DNA of 64,000 bases from Vicinamibacterales bacterium (GTDB lineage Bacteria > Acidobacteriota > Vicinamibacteria > Vicinamibacterales > 2-12-FULL-66-21), in NCBI GenBank assembly GCA_036496585.1, contig DASXLB010000024.1, positions 1 through 64,000 on the forward strand. Direction: 5' to 3'. The notes under the pieces were generated by a model. The model saw nothing but the letters and a program-made list of their open reading frames with translations. It searched no databases and was not told the DNA's origin. Position numbers and translations under genes: made by a program. Shown one piece after another: positions 13,946 to 21,325 of this stretch. The stretch's first letter is position 1. Every line of letters starts with the position of its first letter.

Positions 13946-16435
13946 ATGCGGGCGGGCCTCGTCGTGGCGCTCGTGTCGGCGGCGTTGGCGGCGCAGCAGA
14001 GTCCGCCGCCGCCGGTCTTCCGGTCGGGTACCGAGCTGGTGCGTTTCGATTTGCGCGCCACCGATGCGTCCGGCCGGCCGCTGACGGATCTGCGTGCCGA
14101 CGAGATCGAGATCGTCGAAGACGGCAGTCCGCGCCCCATCCTCCTGTTCCAGCACTTCGAGGAGCCGGCCGACACCTACGCCGATGCGCAGCTGCGCGCG
14201 GTCTCGGCCGAAGTCTCGAGCAACCGCGGCGCGCCGCGCGGCCATCTCTACCTGCTCGTCTTCGATCAGGCGCACATCACCACCGGCAACGAGCTGCCGG
14301 CGCGGCGCGCCGCCGAGCGGTTCGTCAGCGAGCGCGTGCGTCCCTCGGATCGCGTCGCGATCGTCGGCCTGCCAGGCCCGGGACCGCTGATCGGCTTCAC
14401 CGCCGATCGAACGCGGGCCGTCGCCGAGCTCGCGAAAGTACGGGGCGGTCTCGAGCGCACCGTCATCACCGCCGGCGGCGAGCTGACCGTGCACGAAGCC
14501 TACGAGATCGCCGCCGGCAACGACCGGCTGATCACCGACGTGATCAGCCGGCAGGCGCTGCAGGCCGGCGCCGACGTCGGCGGCACGAGCGATGCTGGTT
14601 TGAGCGGCGCGGCCGGTCGCCAGCGCGACCGCGACGACGATCCGGCTTCGGTCCGACGGGCCGTCATCGAGAACGCGCGCACGCTGGTGGCGCAGGCCGA
14701 CGCCGCCGGCCGCGACTTCATGCTGCGCCTCGGCGACGTGCTCGATCGCTACCGCAACATCGAAGGCCGCAAGACGGTGGTCCTCTTCTCTGAAGGCTTC
14801 GAGGCGACGAATCTGGCGCGCGAGGTCGAGCAGGTCGAAGCGGCGGCGGCCGGTGCCTACGCGGTGTTCTATTCGTTCGACATGAATCGCCGCGTCGGCG
14901 CCGACGTGAGCGCCGCGGCTCCAGAGACGCTTCCCTCGTCGGAGATCCAGGCGCGCCTGGAGCCGCTCGGCAGCCTCGCGGCCGCAACCGATGGCCAGCT
15001 GATCCCGGACGCCGTCGGCCACATCGATGCCGCGCTCGACCGGGTCGCCATGCAGGCGCGCGACTACTACGTCGTCGGCTTCACTCCGGCGGAGTCGGCG
15101 CGCGGAGCCCCCGGCACCTACCGGCACGTCGGCGTACGGATCCGACGGGCCGGGGCGCACGTCAGTGCCCGTTCGGGTTACGCGGTGCCTCACGACGGGA
15201 ATGATGGATCACCGACCCGGCGCGACGGCATCGACGCGGCGCTGGCCGCCCCCTTCCCGCAGCAGGGACTGCGCGTCGACTACTCCACCTATCAGCTCCG
15301 CGGCGACAGCGCCGGACGCTCGCAGGTCATTCTCGCGCTCGAGGCGGACCTGCCGCTGCGCGATGGCGTGAAAGCGTCGGCCGACGTCGTCTTCGTGGTC
15401 CGCGACCTGCACGGCGGCCGGGTCGTCGCGAGCGGCTCTGACACGATGCCGCTGCCGGCGACTGCAACCACCGGCGCCGCCACCGGCGTCGGCCGCTATC
15501 GCGTCCACTTCGACGTTCCGCCAGGCACATACCTGATGCGCACCGTCGTCCGCGAACCTGGAGGACTGGTCGGCAGCGCGGATCGCCGGATCGAGGTGCG
15601 CGGTTTCAGCGGACCTGACGTGACCGCCAGCGATGTGTTTTTTGATTCGCCCGGCAACCCCGTGCCGGTTCGCGCGTCGGCCTACCGCCGCGACGGCATG
15701 TCCGGATTCGTCGAGACCTACGCGCGCAGCGCCGACCAGCTCCGCGACCTGCGCGTGACGGCGACGCTCGTGCCGGCCGACGGCGGCCAGCCGGCCGCGA
15801 CGGTCGGCGGCGAGCTTGGCGAGCCAACCCCGGGAGGCACCGGCCTGATTCGGCGCGCGACGCTCGTCTCGCCGCTGACCGATGTGCCGGCCGGCGCCTA
15901 CGTCGCCCACGTCACGGTCTCGGCCGGCGGCGAGACCGTCGCGGACCTGACGCGCGCCATCGACGTGCGCGAGGGGACGGCTCCGGCCACGGCAGCGCCT
16001 TCCGCGCCGGAGCTTCAGCCACGCGATGTGCTCGACAGCGACTACGTGAAGCCGGCGCGCGCGGCGCTGCGCGCAGCCTCCACGCCATTCGCCGCGCAAG
16101 CCAGCAAGGGTTTTGACTTCTTCGAGCGCGGCGACTACGCGGACGCCGCGGCCGACCTCGCGGGCGCGTTCGCCGTCGATCAGCACAACGCGCCGGTCGC
16201 CTTCGTACTCGGGTGGGCCTATGAGGCGGGCGGCGACCGCCGCCAGGCGATCGGCTCCTGGCGCGCTGCCGTCAGCATCGATCCTAAGTTTCTTCCGGCA
16301 CACCTCGCCCTGGCGGATGCCTACCTCCGTCTCTCGGAGAACGGTCTCGCGGCGCAGGCCATCAACGCCGGTCTCGCGGCACTCCCAGATTCCCCCGAAC
16401 TGCAGGCAAAGCTCGCGCAGCTTCAGAAACGGTGA
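13946..16435 (+). CDS. VWFA-related (TIGR03436-type) secreted protein with C-terminal TPR
   Basis: An 829-residue exported protein with signal MRAGLVVALVSAALAAQQ. The N-terminal block FRSGTELVRFDLRATDASG followed by ADEIEIVEDG is the signature of the acidobacterial VWFA-related domain. The domain itself follows with YLLVFDQAHIT and RKTVVLFSEGFEATN. The metal site is incomplete (FDQAH instead of DxSxS). Beta-rich middle domains extend from about 420 to 680, and TPR-like repeats from about 710 to the end. Such proteins are plentiful in Acidobacteriota and uncharacterised. It begins 13 bp after the sulfatase-like gene, in apparent operon order. Confidence 0.82.
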   Translation: MRAGLVVALVSAALAAQQSPPPPVFRSGTELVRFDLRATDASGRPLTDLRADEIEIVEDGSPRPILLFQHFEEPADTYADAQLRAVSAEVSSNRGAPRGHLYLLVFDQAHITTGNELPARRAAERFVSERVRPSDRVAIVGLPGPGPLIGFTADRTRAVAELAKVRGGLERTVITAGGELTVHEAYEIAAGNDRLITDVISRQALQAGADVGGTSDAGLSGAAGRQRDRDDDPASVRRAVIENARTLVAQADAAGRDFMLRLGDVLDRYRNIEGRKTVVLFSEGFEATNLAREVEQVEAAAAGAYAVFYSFDMNRRVGADVSAAAPETLPSSEIQARLEPLGSLAAATDGQLIPDAVGHIDAALDRVAMQARDYYVVGFTPAESARGAPGTYRHVGVRIRRAGAHVSARSGYAVPHDGNDGSPTRRDGIDAALAAPFPQQGLRVDYSTYQLRGDSAGRSQVILALEADLPLRDGVKASADVVFVVRDLHGGRVVASGSDTMPLPATATTGAATGVGRYRVHFDVPPGTYLMRTVVREPGGLVGSADRRIEVRGFSGPDVTASDVFFDSPGNPVPVRASAYRRDGMSGFVETYARSADQLRDLRVTATLVPADGGQPAATVGGELGEPTPGGTGLIRRATLVSPLTDVPAGAYVAHVTVSAGGETVADLTRAIDVREGTAPATAAPSAPELQPRDVLDSDYVKPARAALRAASTPFAAQASKGFDFFERGDYADAAADLAGAFAVDQHNAPVAFVLGWAYEAGGDRRQAIGSWRAAVSIDPKFLPAHLALADAYLRLSENGLAAQAINAGLAALPDSPELQAKLAQLQKR

Positions 16436-16439
16436 TCCG

Positions 16440-17171
16440 ATGACCATGACGATGGCGGTGATAGCGGTGACGGTGGCGGTGCAGATTGGCGCACCCACGA
16501 AGGCGGCGACCCTCGAGGTCAAGGGGGAGCCCATCCGTCTGGCCTGGTCCGAGGATGGCAGCCAGCTGGCCGTCCAGACCGCCGAGCGCGACAAGGCCGG
16601 GATGATGACCGTCAATCCGCGCTTCTATCTCGTCGCGGTTGGAAACGGCAGCGTCACCAGCGCTCCGGCGTGGCCCGAATGGGCAGACAAGTACTGGGCG
16701 TGGAAGTCGAACAACGCTGCGCCCTGGTCCGCCGCCACGACCATCGACTTGAAGCAGGACCAGAAGACGATGTCCGCCACATCTGCACCGATGGGGGGTT
16801 CGCTGGCCAAGGGGGGAACGGCTTCGCCCACCGCCGGCACGGCCGCCGAAGATGTCGCCAGCCACGCCTACGGCTCGCAGACGGTCAACACCGTCACGCT
16901 CACGCTCCTCGGCGAGACGGTTGGCTACTTCGAGGGGATGCAGTTCATTCCCGGCTACACCTTCGGGTGGTCGCCGAAAGATCTGGCCTCGATCGCCTAC
17001 GTCAATGGCGGCGGCCATCTCGCCGTGATGGACAAGGACAAGGGGCGTCAGCAGGTAGACGGCACGAAGAACGTGCTGCTGCCGGCGTGGTCGGCCGACG
17101 GCGCGAAGATCGCGTTCCTCGAAAAGGCCGGCAAGAAGTACGAGCTGTATCTCGCGCCGGTGACACGGTAG
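16440..17171 (+). CDS. Secreted WD40/PD40-like protein (paralogue of 9022-9759)
   Basis: A 243-residue protein that aligns along its length with the gene at 9022. Matching pairs are LAWSEDGSQLAVQTAE / LAWSEDGTQLYLQTAE, WAWKS / WSWKS, MGGSLAKGG / MGGSLNEGG, GYTFGWSP / GLTFGWAP and LPAWSADGAKIAFL / LPAWSPDGSKIAFL. The N-terminus MTMTMAVIAVTVAVQIGAPT is a weak signal sequence. It lies 4 bp after one VWA/TPR gene and precedes another, while its paralogue precedes the sulfatase-like pair. Duplication within the cluster is the simplest explanation. Function unknown. Confidence 0.75.
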   Translation: MTMTMAVIAVTVAVQIGAPTKAATLEVKGEPIRLAWSEDGSQLAVQTAERDKAGMMTVNPRFYLVAVGNGSVTSAPAWPEWADKYWAWKSNNAAPWSAATTIDLKQDQKTMSATSAPMGGSLAKGGTASPTAGTAAEDVASHAYGSQTVNTVTLTLLGETVGYFEGMQFIPGYTFGWSPKDLASIAYVNGGGHLAVMDKDKGRQQVDGTKNVLLPAWSADGAKIAFLEKAGKKYELYLAPVTR

Positions 17172-17184
17172 GCCGGCTCGCCGA

Positions 17185-17233
17185 CCGATGTCCGATATCC
17201 GATATCCGATGGGCGATGGGCGATGGGCGATGA
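17185..17233. repeat. Heptamer array (CCGATNN), 7 units, at the start of the VWA gene
   Basis: Units in register: CCGATGT, CCGATAT, CCGATAT, CCGATGG, GCGATGG, GCGATGG, GCGATGA. Seven bases is not a multiple of three, so the GATG units place ATG triplets in all frames just before and at the start of the downstream gene. The array at 415-449 has the same motif, inverted. Confidence 0.75.
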
Positions 17234-19329
17234 AACCGATGGGATACGGAAAGCTCGCCGCGGCCGCGCTGATCGCTGCCGCTAGCTGGCAACCGGTAGC
17301 CGGCCGCGGGCAGACGGCGGCCGGCCCTCAACAAGCGCCGCAGCCCTACCGATCTGGCACGCAGATCGTGCAGGTCGACGTGCGGGTGCTGAAAGGCGGC
17401 CGCTTCGTCACCGATCTCGCCGCGGCCGATTTCACGATTAAAGAGGAGGGCGTTCCGCAAACCATCCAATCCGTCACGCTCGTCGGGGAAGCACCTCCAG
17501 CACCAGCACCTTCAGCACCCTCAGCACCTTCAGCACCAGCACCGTTAGCACCGTTAGCACCCTTAGCCCCCTTGGCACCTTCACCTTCTCTCTGGGTTTT
17601 CCTCTTCGACACCGACCATCTCTCGCCCGCCGGCCTCACCCACTCCCGCGACGCCGTCATCAAATTCATCGCCGAGAAACTCCATCGCGGCGACATCGGC
17701 GGTGTCGTCGCCGAAGGGAAGCTGGCCAACAACCGCATGACCTCGGATCACGACGAGCTGAAGGCGGCCGCCGCGGCAGTCAAGCAGCCAGGCAGCCTGC
17801 GCAGCCGCCAGCTCGAGATGACGCGCGAATGGCCGCGGCTGCAGGACGAGCTGGAGATCATCCGCATCGCGGTCGATCGCGACAAGGAGACGCTGCAGCG
17901 TGCGTCGATCCGCGCCTGCAGCGACGATCCCGACGAGTGCAAGCGCGTTCCGCCAGATCTGGCGGTCGTCGAAAAGGCCGATCGCCTCTATGGCGACATC
18001 CGCCGCGCGGCGCTCAACACACTGGCCTCGGTCGAGGCCCTGTCGAACGGGCTCGCGCGGATGGAAGGGCCCAAGACCGTGGTGTTCCTGTCGGAGGGCT
18101 TCGTCGCCGAGCGGCTCGAGGCCTCGATGCGCGCGGCGGTGGGAGACGCGGCGCGCGCCGGCGCGCATTTCTACACGATCGACGCACGCGGCCTGAACAC
18201 GGGAGCCTTGGCGACGCTCGTCGATCGGCCGTACGCCGAGAACAGCGCCGGTCCGGCGTCACACTTCGACACGCAGGCCGACGGCATCAACAGCCTCGCG
18301 GTCGACACCGGCGGATTCGCCATCCGCAACGAGAACAACCTGGCGCGCGCGCTCGACCAGATCCAGCAAGATGCCGGCGTCTACTACGTCGTCTCATATA
18401 CGCCGTCGAACGCCGCCTTCGACGGTAAGTATCGCCGGATTGACGTGAACGTCGATCGCACCGGCGTCAAAGTACGAGCGCGACGGGGCTATCTGGCGCT
18501 GCCTCCGGCGGCGCTGCTGCGGCCGGTCGCGATCCGAAGCACGATTCCACCGCCGGATCTGCCAGTCTCGCCGGGACTGCTGGCGCTCCCGGACCCCGTC
18601 GACCTGACCGACAACGTGCCGCTCGTCGCCCGCGCGGCAACGCCAACGGCCGGCGGCGCGGTCCGCGCGCGCATCGACGGCGGCGCCATGGTGGCGGCGC
18701 TCGGCCGCAACGAGGCGGGCGGCGGCTCAGCGGCCGAGACGGGATGGGCCGCCTACCAGAGGGGCGACGTGGTGGCCGCCGCCGCGCACCTCGCGGTCGC
18801 GGCGAACGCGCCGGACGCCCGCCCGTGGGTCCGCTACGCGCTCGGCCTGGCGGAGTTCGCGCAGCAGCGCTACGCCGAAGCGGCAGCCGCGTGGGAGCGC
18901 GTCGTTCGCGACGCCCCCGATTTCGAGCCCACCTATTTCAGTCTCGCCGACGCCTACGGCCTGCAGAAGGACAACGGCGCCACGTTGAAGGTGCTGCGGG
19001 AAGCGCAGCGGCGCTGGCCGGAGGATCCGGAGGTCTACGACGCGATCGGCGTCATTCAGATCAAGCGCGGCGCGCTCGACGCGGCGGTCGACTCGTTCGA
19101 CCAGGCGACCAAGGTCGCGGCCACCGACGCGCTTGGCTGGTTCAATCTCGGACGTGCGCTGCAGATGCGCTGGGTGAAGTCGCAGCGCTACGACCGCGAG
19201 AGCCAGCGGTGGATCGGGCCGGGAGACGACCGCAAGCGCGCGGTCGACGCCTATCAGAAGTGCCTCGACATCGGCGGCCCCTACGACGCGCAGGCGCGCC
19301 AGGCCCTGAGCGCGCTCGCCTGGCGGTAA
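17230..19329 (+). CDS. VWFA-related secreted protein with Pro/Ala linker and TPR tail
   Basis: About 699 residues from ATG 17230 (MKPMGYGKLAAAALIAAASW as signal); ATG 17188 in the same frame would add 14 residues encoded by the heptamer array. The TIGR03436-type block YRSGTQIVQVDVRVLKGGRF is followed by an unusual Ala-Pro linker (APSAPSAPSAPAPLAPLAPL, about residues 87-120). Next comes the VWA domain (LWVFLFDTDHLSPAG, PKTVVFLSEGF, INSLAVDTGGFAIRNENN). TPR repeats begin near residue 510. The linker is encoded by a nonamer repeat array also found in intergenic DNA at 46 kb. The paralogue at 13946 lacks it. Confidence 0.82.
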   Translation: MKPMGYGKLAAAALIAAASWQPVAGRGQTAAGPQQAPQPYRSGTQIVQVDVRVLKGGRFVTDLAAADFTIKEEGVPQTIQSVTLVGEAPPAPAPSAPSAPSAPAPLAPLAPLAPLAPSPSLWVFLFDTDHLSPAGLTHSRDAVIKFIAEKLHRGDIGGVVAEGKLANNRMTSDHDELKAAAAAVKQPGSLRSRQLEMTREWPRLQDELEIIRIAVDRDKETLQRASIRACSDDPDECKRVPPDLAVVEKADRLYGDIRRAALNTLASVEALSNGLARMEGPKTVVFLSEGFVAERLEASMRAAVGDAARAGAHFYTIDARGLNTGALATLVDRPYAENSAGPASHFDTQADGINSLAVDTGGFAIRNENNLARALDQIQQDAGVYYVVSYTPSNAAFDGKYRRIDVNVDRTGVKVRARRGYLALPPAALLRPVAIRSTIPPPDLPVSPGLLALPDPVDLTDNVPLVARAATPTAGGAVRARIDGGAMVAALGRNEAGGGSAAETGWAAYQRGDVVAAAAHLAVAANAPDARPWVRYALGLAEFAQQRYAEAAAAWERVVRDAPDFEPTYFSLADAYGLQKDNGATLKVLREAQRRWPEDPEVYDAIGVIQIKRGALDAAVDSFDQATKVAATDALGWFNLGRALQMRWVKSQRYDRESQRWIGPGDDRKRAVDAYQKCLDIGGPYDAQARQALSALAWR
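17491..17588. repeat. In-frame nonamer array (GCACCNTNA) encoding an Ala-Pro linker
   Basis: Eleven GCACC-type units, mostly 9 bp (GCACCTTCA, GCACCCTCA, GCACCGTTA, GCACCCTTA) with some shortened to GCACCA. Every spacing is a multiple of three, so the frame is kept and each unit reads Ala-Pro-Ser or Ala-Pro-Leu. The same units form the arrays at 45985-46113 and 46593-46695. Confidence 0.8.
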
Positions 19330-19343
19330 AGGACCCGCCCCCG

Positions 19344-21209
19344 TCAGCGCAGCGCCGTGGTCGACGTCATCTTCCCTTCAGTGGCGGTGCCGAAGAACGA
19401 CTGCCACTGCGTGCGGATGCGATCGAGCTTGGTGACCTGCGACTGATCCAGGCTGCGGCCGTTGCTGACGATGTAGATGAACGCCTGGCTGAGGGTCTTC
19501 GGCGCCGCGTCCGACCCTGGGACGCGCGGTCCGTTGATCGCGATCACGTCGTCGACCAGCACGTCGCGGCGGGTACCGGTGAAGCTGACGCCGATCTGCG
19601 GCGCGTCGGCCGGCATGTGCGTCGAGTTCGGGTTCTCGACGTAGAAGAACGACGGCACCTGGCTCGGCGGGATCGCGCCCATGATGTACTGGTCGAGACG
19701 GCTGTAGCGCTTGACGGCGTCGACGGTCTGGAACGAGCCGCCGCCCAGATCCTTGATGTCGTTGCCTTCCATCACCGACGCGTCGGAATCCATGAAGAAG
19801 CTCCAGTGCGCCTGGTCGCGCCCGAGCAGCGCCGTCGAATTGCTGCCGGTGCGGTCGCGGAAGTGGACGTAGGCGAGCCAGCGATGCCCGCATTCCTGGC
19901 CGAGCACGCTCAACGTGTTGTTCTCGCCGAGGAACTTCTGCGTCGGGTCGTCGGGATACTTGCCGAGCCAGTCCATCATCACCAGCGAGCGCAGCCGGCC
20001 GGCGCTGCCGACCGACTGGCTCAGATCGAAGGTGTCCTGTCCAATCCCCGTCACTTCGTTGGCGATGTTGATCTCGTAGGCAAAGGCGTCCTGGATGAGC
20101 GGCTGGTCCGACCACAGCAGGATCTGGTCGTAATTGTCCGGGTGCGACTGGTAGAACTTCTGCGCGACCGCGAATGTGTCGATCGAGACCGCCGACGCGA
20201 AACGCTCCGCGATCGCCCCGGCGCCGGCTCCGGCGAACGTCGAGAAATCGACCAGCTGCACGTCGCCGGTGTGGCCGGGCGAGATGCCGACGACCGCGTC
20301 GGGCAGGTTGATCGACGAGTCGAACTTGAACTCGACGCTGCCGTCGGGCAGCAGCGTCGCCTGCACGGTCGTGCTGCGTGTCGAGTCGAAGCCGCGCACG
20401 CCGCACCAGGTGACGGTGTACTGATCCGCGGCGGCATTGACGAAGATCTTGCCGCCGCTCGTCGGATCGAGATCGGCGAAGAACGGCGACAGGCGAGGCG
20501 GACCCGACAGCATGCGGGCGACACTGCGATCGGTGCTGGAGCTGTCGGCCTCGCCGAGTGTGATGTTGCCGTCGGAGTTGATGAAGGCGGCCGTCTGAGC
20601 GGTGCCGTAGAACGGAAAAGCGAAGGGAATCGCCACCGCCGCGCTGTCGTCGTCGCCGAGCGTGACGCGGTTGCCGAGCGTGCTCCGGAACGAGCCGTCG
20701 ACCCTGCTCACGCTGTAGCTGCCGCCGCTGCGCGCAAAGCGAAGGCCGACGCTGCGAAGATCGTAGGTGTTCTGCGGCAGGATCAGATCGCCGGAATCCT
20801 GCAGGACGGCGATCTCGCCGACGTCCTGCGCGACCGGCGCCTGGCCGGCGGCGTCGGGGCGATCCTGCGAGGCGATTTCGACGCTCCGGCGGATCTGCAG
20901 CGTCTTGCGATATTCCTCGGCCTTGCGATTGAGGGCGAAGGCTTCGGCCAGGCGGCCGCGGGGGTCGCCGTCGATGACCGTCTTCTTGTCGGTCGCGGGG
21001 CGGCCGCCGCTCTGCGCCACCGCGCCGACCGCCGCGATCTGCGCGTTTTCGTCGGTGAGCGCGGTCGAGCAGGGGTTGACCGGCGTGGTGCCGCCACCGC
21101 CGCTGCCCGATCCGCCGCCGCTGCTGCTATTGCTATTGCTGCTGCCGCCGCACGCGGCGACAAACATGGCGAGGACCGATGCGATCGCGAGCGCGCGCAA
21201 ACGAACCAT
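19344..21209 (-). CDS. Large lipoprotein with nidogen-like region and degenerate metallopeptidase-like motif
   Basis: About 621 residues from ATG 21209 (MVRLRALAIASVLAMFVAAC, lipobox AACGGS; ATG 21251 is less likely). A Ser/Gly-rich spacer (SSNSNSSSGGGSGSGGGG) follows. Residues about 180-290 resemble a nidogen-like segment (FPFYGTAQTAAFINSDGNI, LSPFFADLDP). Near residue 430 is GQECGHRWLAYVHF, which looks like HExGH of zinc peptidases with Gln in place of the first His. The C-terminal part contains SRLDQYIMGAIPPSQVPSFF, reminiscent of secreted peptidase-like proteins. Probably a surface lipoprotein; catalysis is doubtful. Confidence 0.65.
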   Translation of the reverse strand: MVRLRALAIASVLAMFVAACGGSSNSNSSSGGGSGSGGGGTTPVNPCSTALTDENAQIAAVGAVAQSGGRPATDKKTVIDGDPRGRLAEAFALNRKAEEYRKTLQIRRSVEIASQDRPDAAGQAPVAQDVGEIAVLQDSGDLILPQNTYDLRSVGLRFARSGGSYSVSRVDGSFRSTLGNRVTLGDDDSAAVAIPFAFPFYGTAQTAAFINSDGNITLGEADSSSTDRSVARMLSGPPRLSPFFADLDPTSGGKIFVNAAADQYTVTWCGVRGFDSTRSTTVQATLLPDGSVEFKFDSSINLPDAVVGISPGHTGDVQLVDFSTFAGAGAGAIAERFASAVSIDTFAVAQKFYQSHPDNYDQILLWSDQPLIQDAFAYEINIANEVTGIGQDTFDLSQSVGSAGRLRSLVMMDWLGKYPDDPTQKFLGENNTLSVLGQECGHRWLAYVHFRDRTGSNSTALLGRDQAHWSFFMDSDASVMEGNDIKDLGGGSFQTVDAVKRYSRLDQYIMGAIPPSQVPSFFYVENPNSTHMPADAPQIGVSFTGTRRDVLVDDVIAINGPRVPGSDAAPKTLSQAFIYIVSNGRSLDQSQVTKLDRIRTQWQSFFGTATEGKMTSTTALR

Positions 21210-21249
21210 AGGAATCCTGTGGCGAACGGTGGGCGCTGGCACGCCGGAC

Positions 21250-21286
21250 AAAAAAGAGCCGGGGCCGCGTCAGCAGCCCCGGCTTT
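21250..21286 (-). terminator. Rho-independent terminator of the TonB receptor gene
   Basis: On the minus strand the stem AGCCGGGGC / GCCCCGGCT with a 10-nt loop is followed by a run of six T. It lies 40 bp after the receptor stop and before the lipoprotein start at 21209, so it separates the two genes. Confidence 0.85.
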
Positions 21287-21325
21287 CAGTGTAGCCGAGT
21301 TGGGGCGTTCCGCCCGAGGACGGGA

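Noticed and set aside
11674..14175. 833-codon open frame on the minus strand
   Set aside because: It lies opposite the second sulfatase-like gene, is rich in Arg/His/Val without any motif, and reflects the GC-rich third codon positions of the plus-strand gene.
13946..19329. VWA proteins as classical integrin-like metal-binding domains
   Set aside because: The DxSxS metal motif is not complete in either protein.
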